This document shows, piece by piece, positions 56,599 to 64,000 of a DNA stretch of 64,000 nucleotides. The stretch covers positions 2,245,411 through 2,309,410 of the forward strand of contig NZ_LT906662.1 of NCBI RefSeq assembly GCF_900205865.1, read 5' to 3'. This DNA comes from Thermoanaerobacterium sp. RBIITD (GTDB taxonomy: Bacteria; Bacillota; Thermoanaerobacteria; Thermoanaerobacterales; Thermoanaerobacteraceae). The position numbers and the translations under genes were made by a program. A model generated the notes under the pieces. It made no database searches, was not told where the DNA came from, and saw only the letters and a list, made by a program, of their open reading frames with translations. How positions within the stretch are numbered: position 1 is the stretch's first letter; the number at the start of each line of letters is the position of its first letter.

Positions 56599-58218
56599 AT
56601 GTTTGATATTATTCCAGAACCTAAAGAAATATTTTATACAGGTAAAGAAAAGATATATAAAGAATCTGTAAAAATCCTACTTAATAGAAATGCTGTTTTT
56701 AAAAAATTTCCCGACTTTATAAAAATAGTCAAAATGAATGGGGACATAAAGTTAATATTAAATAAAAATGATACAATACCAAGCGAAGGTTACAAAATAA
56801 CTATTAAAGATGATGTCATTATAGAGTATGGCGATGATAGAGGATGCCAATTTGCCGTTGACACATTTTTAAGTTTGTTTGAGAAAACTGGAGATTATAT
56901 TATTTTGCCCGAAATAGAAATAATCGATTGGCCTTCATTTAAGATGAGGGGCGTTATTGAAGGTTTTTATGGTAAACCATGGAGCTATGAAGACAGGCTC
57001 GAAATGATATCATTTTTGAGAAAATGCAAGATGAACACATATTTCTATGCGCCAAAGGATGATCCATTCCATAGGGAAAAATGGAGGGAACAATATTCTG
57101 ATGAGCTATTTAATAAATTAGATAATCTTATTAAGAAGTGCAAAGACGAAAGTGTGGACTTTATTTTTTCTATAAGCCCAGGTAACTCTATAAAATACAC
57201 TGATGAAAATGACTTTAGATTATTATGTGAAAAATACAATGCAATTGCAGATAAAGGCATAAGGAAATTTGCTTTACTATTAGATGATATTGATTATAAA
57301 TTAAAATATAAAGAGGATGTTGATAAGTTTATAACGCTTGGAAATGCACATGCATATTTATGCAATAAGATTTTTAATTATCTTGAAGGTAAATACGGCA
57401 ATATTGAATTTATAATATGTCCAACGGAATATCATCAAACTGGGGATTCTGAATACAGAAAAAGTCTCAGAGTAAATCTCGATGAAAATATATTAGTTAT
57501 TTGGACAGGAATAGGCGTATGTGCACCGACGATATCATCTGATGATGCCGACAAAATATCAAGTATATATGAACATAAGCTTTTATTATGGGATAACTAT
57601 CCTGTAAATGATTATTCGAAGAATAATTTGTATTTAGGAGCAGTAATAAATAGGAGCCGTGATTTGTATAAGCACAATAACCAGTTTATTCTATCAAACC
57701 CTATGAATCAGGCAGAAGCATCGAAGATTTCTCTTATTACGTATTCATATTATATGTGGAATCCTGAAGGATATAATCCCGAAATAGCACTTAAAAAAGC
57801 ATATAAGGATATTGGTGGGGATGGATGGCATTATATTAAAATATTGTGTGAAAATGCAGAAAATCCGCCTATGTGGCCTTTAATGACTCACGTAGGGTGG
57901 TTAATAGAAAAATATAAGCTAACAAAAAATAATACGGTGCTGGAAGAACTCAGTAATTTATTTGAAGACATATATAAGTTACCGGAAAATTTAGAAATGT
58001 TCGTAGATAATAAAAGATTTTTAGAAGATATAAGACCATGGTATAAAAGAATTAAGTTAGATGGTGAAATAGGGAAAGTAGCTATAAATGTAATAAAAGG
58101 AAAAGAAAATGTATGTGCTCTAAAAGAATTACTAAATGAAAGTACAAAAATTGAAAATAAATATTTGGACAAAACTGTATATAATTTTTATAATAACATA
58201 GCTGATGAATTGGGGTGA
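56599..58218 (+). CDS. GH84 family beta-N-acetylhexosaminidase
   Basis: The 539-residue enzyme has a small N-terminal domain (about 1-110), then a GH84 catalytic barrel beginning MRGVIEGFYGKPWS. The adjacent catalytic aspartates D229 and D230 lie in FALLLDDID, as needed for substrate-assisted cleavage by the N-acetyl group. APKDDP and FSISPGNS are also typical. It lacks a signal peptide, so it should release GlcNAc from imported oligosaccharides or glycosides. It starts two bases after the DUF4127 gene. Confidence 0.92.
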   Translation: MFDIIPEPKEIFYTGKEKIYKESVKILLNRNAVFKKFPDFIKIVKMNGDIKLILNKNDTIPSEGYKITIKDDVIIEYGDDRGCQFAVDTFLSLFEKTGDYIILPEIEIIDWPSFKMRGVIEGFYGKPWSYEDRLEMISFLRKCKMNTYFYAPKDDPFHREKWREQYSDELFNKLDNLIKKCKDESVDFIFSISPGNSIKYTDENDFRLLCEKYNAIADKGIRKFALLLDDIDYKLKYKEDVDKFITLGNAHAYLCNKIFNYLEGKYGNIEFIICPTEYHQTGDSEYRKSLRVNLDENILVIWTGIGVCAPTISSDDADKISSIYEHKLLLWDNYPVNDYSKNNLYLGAVINRSRDLYKHNNQFILSNPMNQAEASKISLITYSYYMWNPEGYNPEIALKKAYKDIGGDGWHYIKILCENAENPPMWPLMTHVGWLIEKYKLTKNNTVLEELSNLFEDIYKLPENLEMFVDNKRFLEDIRPWYKRIKLDGEIGKVAINVIKGKENVCALKELLNESTKIENKYLDKTVYNFYNNIADELG

Positions 58219-58225
58219 AGGTAAT

Positions 58226-58951
58226 ATGAGCAAAATTATGGTTGTAGGAAGTATAAACATGGATATAATCTTAAAGGTCGCTCATATCCCATCGATTGGA
58301 GAAACGATAATCGCAAAAACATGTAAAAAAGTGGAGAAAGAAAATGAGCAAATCAAGCGGTAGCATATGCTAAACTAGGCGGTAATGTTTATATGATTGG
58401 TCGAGTTGGTAGAGATGAAAATGGTAAAATATTTGTACAACGACTTAAAAAATATGGTATTAATGTTGAAGGTATTGTTTTAGACGATAATGTGCAAAAT
58501 GGATTGTTATAAAAGAGGTATAAAAGTAATATTAAATCCAGCGCCAGCTATCACATTACTGAAAAAAATATAAATTTATTTATTTGATTGTACCAAATGA
58601 AATGGAATTATCTATCTTAACAAAAAAGATTATTACTAATAAAGAATTTTTAAATGATGCATCGTGTGTTTTACTTAATAAGGGTGTAAAAAACGTTATT
58701 ACAACGCTTGGCGAGAAAGTTCCTTCTTAATGAATAATGAAATTATCAAATATTATTCTTTAATTAAAGTTAATGCAGTTGACACAACCGCTGCGGGTGA
58801 TACCTATATAGGTGCATTAGCTACATTACTTAGTGAAAATAAAAGCATTGATGCAACATATGCATCTGCAATAGCAGTGACGAGGGAAGGTGGCCAAGTA
58901 TCAATTCATTATAGAGACAAAGTTAATAAATTTATAATAAGGTATAGGTGA
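58226..58951 (+). pseudogene. Broken PfkB/ribokinase-family sugar kinase
   Basis: The N-terminus SKIMVVGSINMDIILKV is intact. A frameshift near 58335-58350 then interrupts the substrate-binding GGKGANQAVA region; ANQAVAYAKLGG continues in another frame. A stop at about 58509 follows, and roughly 60 codons of the middle are missing. KVILNPAPA and LIVPNEMEL appear in yet other frames. The end keeps the catalytic VDTTAAGDTYIGAL. Several separate lesions mean true decay rather than one sequencing error. A 73-codon frame at 58730-58951 is only its tail. Confidence 0.88.
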
Positions 58952-58958
58952 TGGTAAC

Positions 58959-60287
58959 ATGCAGACATGGTATTTAACGAACTGGGAAAGAGTACAATTG
59001 GAATTAATACAGGCCGATGAAGAAGGAAAAGACATAAAAGATTATAATGAAAAAGTAAAATCTATTGAAAATGAACCATATGACAAGAGAGAAAAATATT
59101 CGGGTCTACTACTTGGCGAATTGAATCAATTACCCGTAAAAGATGATTTTCCATATAAAGAACCAAATACATTAGAAGAAATTAAAAATAATATTATAGA
59201 AGTGCCAAAAATAGACATAAATCTTAGTGATGAAATTATATATGATAAAATCTATGGTGCATGGCTAGGTAGGATAGCAGGAAATTGGCTTGGACAACCA
59301 TTAGAAGTATATAGTATGGCTATGGGTAAAAATAGCATAAAAGCTTTTTTAAAAGAGATTGGAAAGTGGCCGTTAAATGAATATATAGATTTTGATTTAG
59401 ATGATATGATTTATGAGAAATTTAAACTTGATAAAAATTTAAAGAAATATAGTTATGATAAAGGACATAGCCCAGAGGATGACGATATTAATTATACAGT
59501 GTTGTGCCTTGAAATTATAAAAAAGTATGGATATGATTTTACTTCTGAAGATGTTGCTGAAGCATGGTTAAATTGTCTTCCTATATTGCATACATGTACA
59601 GCTGAACGTGTAGCATATTCCAACTTATGTCAACTTATTATGCCACCAGAGTCTGCAATATATCGAAACCCTTATAGAGAATGGATCGGTGCAATGATTA
59701 GAGGAGATTTTTGGGGTTATATTAACCCAGGAAATCCGTGGGAAGCGGCTGAATATGCATATCGTGATGCATCTGTATCACATATTAAAAATGGAATATA
59801 TGGCGAAATGTTTGTGTCTGCTATGTTAGCATCTGCATATGTATTTGATAATCCAATAGATGTTATTAATGCAGGGCTTTGTGTAATACCAAAGTTGAGT
59901 CGTCTTTCATTAGCAATACAGGATGTTATCAATTGGAGTAAAATCGAACCTGATTGGGAAAAATGCCTAAATAGAATATATGAGAAATATGGACATTATA
60001 ATGTTGTTCATACAATAAATAATGCCTGTATAGTTGCTTTATCATTAATTTATGGTAATAAAGATTTTGGAAAATCTATATGTTTAGCTGTTATGAGTGG
60101 ATTAGATACAGACTGTAATGCTGCTACGGTAGGTTCAATTGTTGGACTTATGCTTGGAGCAAAAAGATTGCCTGATAGATTCATAGAGCCTATATGCGAT
60201 ACCGCAATGACAGGAGTGTACGGCTATAACAAGGTTAAAGTACCAGATCTTACTAAAGAAACATTAAATTTAATAAGAAAAAGATAG
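58959..60287 (+). CDS. ADP-ribosylglycohydrolase-family protein
   Basis: The 442-residue protein has an extra helical N-terminus (about 1-85), then the helical ADP-ribosylglycohydrolase fold: YGAWLGRIAGNWLGQPLE, the metal motif SPEDDDINYT and the closing SGLDTDCNAATVGSIVG with its metal aspartates. The family cleaves N- or O-glycosidic bonds to ribose-like groups. Members next to PfkB kinases may act as nucleosidases or on small glycosides. The neighbouring kinase is broken. It is the last gene of the glycan cluster. Confidence 0.87.
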   Translation: MQTWYLTNWERVQLELIQADEEGKDIKDYNEKVKSIENEPYDKREKYSGLLLGELNQLPVKDDFPYKEPNTLEEIKNNIIEVPKIDINLSDEIIYDKIYGAWLGRIAGNWLGQPLEVYSMAMGKNSIKAFLKEIGKWPLNEYIDFDLDDMIYEKFKLDKNLKKYSYDKGHSPEDDDINYTVLCLEIIKKYGYDFTSEDVAEAWLNCLPILHTCTAERVAYSNLCQLIMPPESAIYRNPYREWIGAMIRGDFWGYINPGNPWEAAEYAYRDASVSHIKNGIYGEMFVSAMLASAYVFDNPIDVINAGLCVIPKLSRLSLAIQDVINWSKIEPDWEKCLNRIYEKYGHYNVVHTINNACIVALSLIYGNKDFGKSICLAVMSGLDTDCNAATVGSIVGLMLGAKRLPDRFIEPICDTAMTGVYGYNKVKVPDLTKETLNLIRKR

Positions 60288-60301
60288 GCCCCAATAAGAA
60301 T

Positions 60302-60330
60302 TTGCTATTTCAACCCAGTAGTGCTATAAT
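60302..60330 (+). promoter_or_regulatory. Promoter of the L25/Ctc gene
   Basis: TTGCTA (60302-60307), a 17-base spacer and a perfect TATAAT (60325-60330) lie 43 bases before the start. It looks like a sigma-A promoter; I see no sigma-B consensus. Confidence 0.7.
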
Positions 60331-60372
60331 TAATTAAAATTAATAACAATAACTTATGAAGGAGGAGAGACA

Positions 60373-60993
60373 ATGCAAAATGTCGATCTTGAAGCTGTTT
60401 TGAGAGAGCCGGGTAAGAATGCAGCCCGTAAATTAAAGGAAAAGGGCTACATTCCTGCCATTTTATACGGTAAGGGCATGGAGAGCATTCCACTGGCTGT
60501 AGAAACTAGTAAGCTTCGCACAATTGTACAAAAGCACGGCAGGAATGCCCTCCTCAATATAATAGTAAATGGTGCAACACATCAGGCTATTTTGAAAGAA
60601 GAACAGAAAGATAAACTCTCTGGGAAGGTAATACATATAGATTTTCAGAGGATTGATATGAATGAGAAGATTGAAGCTACAGTACCTCTTAAGGTTGAAG
60701 GCGTTGGGATTATTGAAAGCAAAGGATTCCTTGTTCAACATCAAATGTGGGAATTGCATGTTGAATCATTGCCTGGTTCATTACCAGAAGAAATAACCAT
60801 TGATGTATCAAGAATGAATGTTGGTGACACACTGCATGTTAAAGACATAAATGTTCCAGAAGGTGTTGATAAACTCGATGCACCTGACGAAGTTGTATTA
60901 ACTGTTGTTGTACCAAAGAATGCAGACGTTCCTGAGACAACAACAGAGGAAACTTCTGATACAACAACTGGAAATACAGATGAAAATAAATAA
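60373..60993 (+). CDS. rplY/ctc: Ribosomal protein L25 / general stress protein Ctc
   Basis: This 206-residue protein of the bL25 Ctc-type binds 5S rRNA. It has the N-terminal L25 domain (about 3-92, LREPGKNAARKLKEKGYIPAILYG, IHIDFQ-like VIHIDFQRIDMNEKI) and the longer C-terminal Ctc beta-domain (about 93-185, SLPGSLPEEITIDVS). It ends in a T/E-rich disordered tail. AGGAGG precedes the ATG. It has its own promoter and terminator. Confidence 0.95.
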   Translation: MQNVDLEAVLREPGKNAARKLKEKGYIPAILYGKGMESIPLAVETSKLRTIVQKHGRNALLNIIVNGATHQAILKEEQKDKLSGKVIHIDFQRIDMNEKIEATVPLKVEGVGIIESKGFLVQHQMWELHVESLPGSLPEEITIDVSRMNVGDTLHVKDINVPEGVDKLDAPDEVVLTVVVPKNADVPETTTEETSDTTTGNTDENK

Positions 60994-61017
60994 AAAGGAG
61001 CCTATAGCTCCTTTTTG
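60992..61017 (+). terminator. L25/Ctc terminator
   Basis: AAAAAGGAGC and GCTCCTTTTT form a perfect stem with a CTATA loop and T run, overlapping the stop codon region. Confidence 0.88.
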
Positions 61018-61174
61018 CTTTTCTGAATACTTTTAAAGATATTTAACTTCAATATATACATTTCATATATGACATTAAAAAATTAAAAAAAATACATAGT
61101 AAAAAATTATTTATCAAATAATAAATTACGATAAGCGCAATATTGAAAAAATTTTAATAAAGCGAGGTAATTGT

Positions 61175-63760
61175 ATGGTTACAAATATTGATGAATTAAA
61201 ACAAAAACTTAAAGAAATAAGAGCTGCCCAGAAGATATATTCGACATACACACAAGAACAAGTTGATGAGATATTTAGGCAGGCGGCAATGGCTGCAAAT
61301 GATAATAGGATAAATCTTGCAAAAGCCGCAGTAGAAGAGACTGGTATGGGCATTGTTGAGGATAAGGTCATAAAAAATCACTTCGCGGCCGAATATATAT
61401 ACAACAAGTATAAAGACGAGAAAACTTGTGGTATTATTGAAAGAGATGAATCGTTTGGAATAATAAAAGTTGCTGAACCAATAGGTGTTATAGCTGCAGT
61501 TATACCCACAACAAATCCAACATCGACGGCAATATTTAAGGCATTGATATCTCTTAAAACAAGAAACGGTATAATTTTTTCACCACATCCAAGAGCAAAA
61601 AAATGTACAATTGAAGCAGCAAAGATAGTTTATGAAGCAGCTGTAAAAGCTGGTGCACCAGAGGGCATAATTGGCTGGATAGATGAGCCTACACTTGAGT
61701 TAACACAGATGGTCATGAGAGAATCTGATATGATACTTGCAACAGGTGGACCGGGAATGGTAAGAGCGGCATATTCATCGGGAAAACCAGCTATAGGCGT
61801 AGGACCGGGAAATACACCTGTTATCATAGATGAAACTGCTCATATTAAAATGGCAGTTAGCTCAATACTTCTCTCTAAAACCTTCGATAATGGAGTTATA
61901 TGTGCATCGGAACAGTCTGTAATTGTTATTGACTCTATTTATGATGAAGTTAAGAAGGAATTTGAAGAACGAGGTGCTTATTTCTTAAAAGGTGATGAAA
62001 TAGATAAAGTAAGAGATGTGATATTTAAAAATGGATCTATTAATTCTGAGATAGTTGGTCAAAGTGCATATAAGATAGCAAATATGTCTGGTTTAAATGT
62101 GCCGGAAGATGTTAAAGTCTTAATCGGCGAAGTTGATTCAATTTCATTTGACGAACCTTTCGCACATGAAAAACTTTCGCCAATACTCGCGATGTATAGA
62201 GCAAATACATTTGATGATGCCTTAGATAAAGCTGTAAAGCTTATTGAGCTTGGTGGATTTGGGCATACGTCTGTTCTTTATACAGATCAGATTAGGTCGA
62301 GTGACAGGATCCAAAAATTTGGTGCAACGATGAAAACCGGGAGAACCATAATAAATATGCCATCATCACATGGTGCAATAGGTGACATTTATAATTTTAA
62401 ATTGACTCCTTCATTAACGCTTGGATGTGGTACATGGGGAGGTAATTCTGTATCCGAAAATGTAGGTGTAAAACATCTATTAAATATCAAAAGCATTGCC
62501 GAAAGGAGAGAAAACATGCTATGGTTTAGGGTTCCAGAGAAGATATATTTTAAATATGGAAGCCTTGGAGTTGCACTTAGGGAGCTTGATAGCAGCAATA
62601 AAAAAAGAGCGTTTATAGTAACAGACAAGGTTTTGTATGACCTTGGTTTTGTCAATAAGGTTACAAAAATACTAGAAGAAATTAGAGTGGACTACCGTAT
62701 ATTCTTCGATGTAGAACCCGATCCAACTCTCGCAACGGCAAGAAAAGGCGCTCAGGAAATGCTTAATTTTAAGCCTGATGTAATAATAGCTGTAGGCGGT
62801 GGTTCACCGATGGATGCTGCTAAGATTATGTGGGTATTATATGAGCATCCAGAAGTCCGATTTGAAGATTTAGCATTAAGGTTTATGGACATAAGAAAGA
62901 GAGTTTATACATTCCCTAAAATGGGTGAGAAAGCAATGCTAATAGCAATTCCCACATCTGCCGGTACTGGTTCAGAAGTTACACCATTTGCGGTTATAAC
63001 AGATGAAAAAACTGGTATAAAATATCCTTTAGCAGATTATGAATTGACACCAGATATGGCAATCGTTGATGCTGAGCTTATGATGAATATGCCGAGAGGA
63101 TTGACGGCTGCATCTGGTATAGATGCTTTAGTACATGGGATAGAAGCATATGTATCTGTACTCGCGTCAGAATATACTAATGGTTTAGCGCTGGAAGCAA
63201 TCAGGCTTATATTTAAGTATTTGCCTCAAGCTTATGAGGATGGCCCAAATAATGTAAAGGCAAGAGAAAAGATGGCACATGCTGCCACAATGGCTGGAAT
63301 GGCTTTCGCAAATGCTTTTCTTGGTATATGCCATTCAATGGCACATAAGTTAGGTGCAATGCATCGTATACCACATGGTGTTGCAAATGGGCTTTTGATT
63401 GACGAAGTAATTAAATTTAATGCTGCTGACAACCCTAGAAAACAGACGGCATTTCCTCAATACAAATATCCTAATGCAAAATGGAGATACAGTGTCATTG
63501 CTGATTATTTAAGGCTTGGCGGTACTACAGAGGATGAAAAAGTTGAACTATTAATAAAAGCCATAGATGATTTAAAGAATAGGATAAATATGCCTAAGAC
63601 AATAAGTGAAGCAGGTGTGTCAAGAGAGAAATTCTATGCTACACTCGATGAGATGTGTGAATCTGCTTTTGACGACCAATGTACAGGAGCAAATCCTAGA
63701 TACCCATTGATTGAAGAGATCAAGCAGATGTATATAAATGCATATGAAGGTGTTAAATAA
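61175..63760 (+). CDS. adhE: Bifunctional acetaldehyde/alcohol dehydrogenase
   Basis: The 861-residue fusion reduces acetyl-CoA to acetaldehyde and then ethanol. Residues about 1-440 are the aldehyde dehydrogenase, with the catalytic Cys in NGVICASEQSV and the nucleotide loop TGGPGMVRAAYSSGKP. Residues about 455-861 are the iron alcohol dehydrogenase, with AVGGGSPMDAAK, PTSAGTGSEVTPFAVITD and Fe ligands in GICHSMAHKLGAMHRIPHGVANG. The NADH-site GGGS is in the ordinary form. ATG 61175 follows AGCGAGG. It is monocistronic and is the main ethanol-forming enzyme expected here. Confidence 0.97.
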   Translation: MVTNIDELKQKLKEIRAAQKIYSTYTQEQVDEIFRQAAMAANDNRINLAKAAVEETGMGIVEDKVIKNHFAAEYIYNKYKDEKTCGIIERDESFGIIKVAEPIGVIAAVIPTTNPTSTAIFKALISLKTRNGIIFSPHPRAKKCTIEAAKIVYEAAVKAGAPEGIIGWIDEPTLELTQMVMRESDMILATGGPGMVRAAYSSGKPAIGVGPGNTPVIIDETAHIKMAVSSILLSKTFDNGVICASEQSVIVIDSIYDEVKKEFEERGAYFLKGDEIDKVRDVIFKNGSINSEIVGQSAYKIANMSGLNVPEDVKVLIGEVDSISFDEPFAHEKLSPILAMYRANTFDDALDKAVKLIELGGFGHTSVLYTDQIRSSDRIQKFGATMKTGRTIINMPSSHGAIGDIYNFKLTPSLTLGCGTWGGNSVSENVGVKHLLNIKSIAERRENMLWFRVPEKIYFKYGSLGVALRELDSSNKKRAFIVTDKVLYDLGFVNKVTKILEEIRVDYRIFFDVEPDPTLATARKGAQEMLNFKPDVIIAVGGGSPMDAAKIMWVLYEHPEVRFEDLALRFMDIRKRVYTFPKMGEKAMLIAIPTSAGTGSEVTPFAVITDEKTGIKYPLADYELTPDMAIVDAELMMNMPRGLTAASGIDALVHGIEAYVSVLASEYTNGLALEAIRLIFKYLPQAYEDGPNNVKAREKMAHAATMAGMAFANAFLGICHSMAHKLGAMHRIPHGVANGLLIDEVIKFNAADNPRKQTAFPQYKYPNAKWRYSVIADYLRLGGTTEDEKVELLIKAIDDLKNRINMPKTISEAGVSREKFYATLDEMCESAFDDQCTGANPRYPLIEEIKQMYINAYEGVK

Positions 63761-63786
63761 AAAAGGAGCGGTTTGCTCCTTTTTTA
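63759..63786. terminator. Bidirectional terminator between adhE and lysA
   Basis: AAAAAAGGAGC pairs perfectly with GCTCCTTTTTT around a GGTTT loop. It abuts the adhE stop and overlaps the stop of the convergent lysA gene. Confidence 0.88.
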
Positions 63787-64000
63787 ATAATTTATTATCT
63801 TTTTATTTTCATTTAAGAGTCTATTTGGAATGACATCATTTTTGACTAAGTCTTCATATGTTTCTCTCGCAACTATTAAATCTGATTCACCATTATTAAC
63901 TAATACAGCTGCCGGACGTGGAAGGCGATTGTAATTGCTTGCCATTGAGTAATTATATGCCCCTGTGCATGTAACAGCGATAATATCACCACTTTCAAGC
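63784..64000 (-). CDS. lysA: Diaminopimelate decarboxylase, C-terminal fragment
   Basis: The minus strand from the window end to a TAA at 63784-63786 encodes about 71 residues. They include ESGDIIAVTCTGAYNYSMAS, YNRLPRPAAVLV and VARETYEDLVKND, the characteristic C-terminus of LysA, the PLP enzyme that makes lysine from meso-diaminopimelate. The AGAYxxSMAS-type segment near the active site is clear. The rest of the gene lies beyond the window. Confidence 0.9.
   Translation of the reverse strand, partial: LESGDIIAVTCTGAYNYSMASNYNRLPRPAAVLVNNGESDLIVARETYEDLVKNDVIPNRLLNENKKIINY

Noticed and set aside
58730-58951. Independent 73-residue gene
   Set aside because: It is the C-terminal remnant (DTTAAGDTYIGAL) of the broken PfkB kinase.
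61021-61174. Rex operator before adhE
   Set aside because: I looked for the TTGTTAA-N4-TTAACAA pattern and found no acceptable match in this gap.

Overview
The window is a densely coded, AT-rich chromosomal segment that reads as a spore-forming, anaerobic, fermentative low-GC Firmicute. A GerAB-type germinant permease and a PdaA-type cortex deacetylase point to endospores. A fused AdhE points to ethanol fermentation. A glycerol/dihydroxyacetone regulon, a CoA-dehydratase activase and TTG/GTG starts behind AGGAGG-like sites agree with this. The gene content suggests Thermoanaerobacterium or a close relative, but no rRNA is present to prove it.

Layout. 1-4.7 kb: end of a histidine operon, hisD(partial)-C-B-H-A-F-IE. 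5-16.8 kb: housekeeping and envelope genes: an anchored PIG-L deacetylase, an M19 dipeptidase, glyA, an orphan GerAB permease, a Na/Pi cotransporter-like protein, a nucleotidyltransferase fused to a decayed phosphomannomutase-like module, a two-piece membrane Cas4-like nuclease, pdaA and a flippase-like membrane protein. 17-27.3 kb: a glycerol/dihydroxyacetone block: glpP-glpF-glpK, a GlpA-like/GlpB-like/DUF1667 trio, a sigma-54 activator with an HPr-like domain, and dhaK-dhaL-dhaM. Near-consensus -24/-12 promoters lie before both glpP and dhaK, so the local activator probably drives both operons. An antiterminator/terminator pair before the glpA-like gene is the expected target of GlpP.

27.4-35.7 kb: a compact six-gene cassette: helical domain plus beta-CASP metallo-beta-lactamase nuclease, lidless Hsp70-like ATPase, HEAT-repeat protein, coiled-coil protein, internally duplicated helical protein and DUF1461-type membrane protein. 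It converges on a minimal FtsH-like protease. This is the best candidate here for an undescribed system. 37-45.4 kb: a CoA-dehydratase activase, an FtsA-like ATPase with a beta-grasp-like tail, a WYL regulator, and a GldA/F/G-like ABC system with a DUF4340 protein.

45.5-60.3 kb: a possible 47-codon gene, tRNA-Arg(CCG), then an amino-sugar/glycan utilisation cluster: nanE, an RpiR regulator, a ROK kinase, a binding-protein ABC importer, a TIM-barrel glycosidase-like protein, an FAD oxidoreductase, a double GNAT protein, a DUF4127 protein, a GH84 hexosaminidase, a broken PfkB kinase and an ADP-ribosylglycohydrolase-family protein. 60.3-64 kb: ribosomal protein L25/Ctc, adhE and the 3' end of lysA on the minus strand. 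I saw no CRISPR array, intact insertion sequence, prophage or replication origin.
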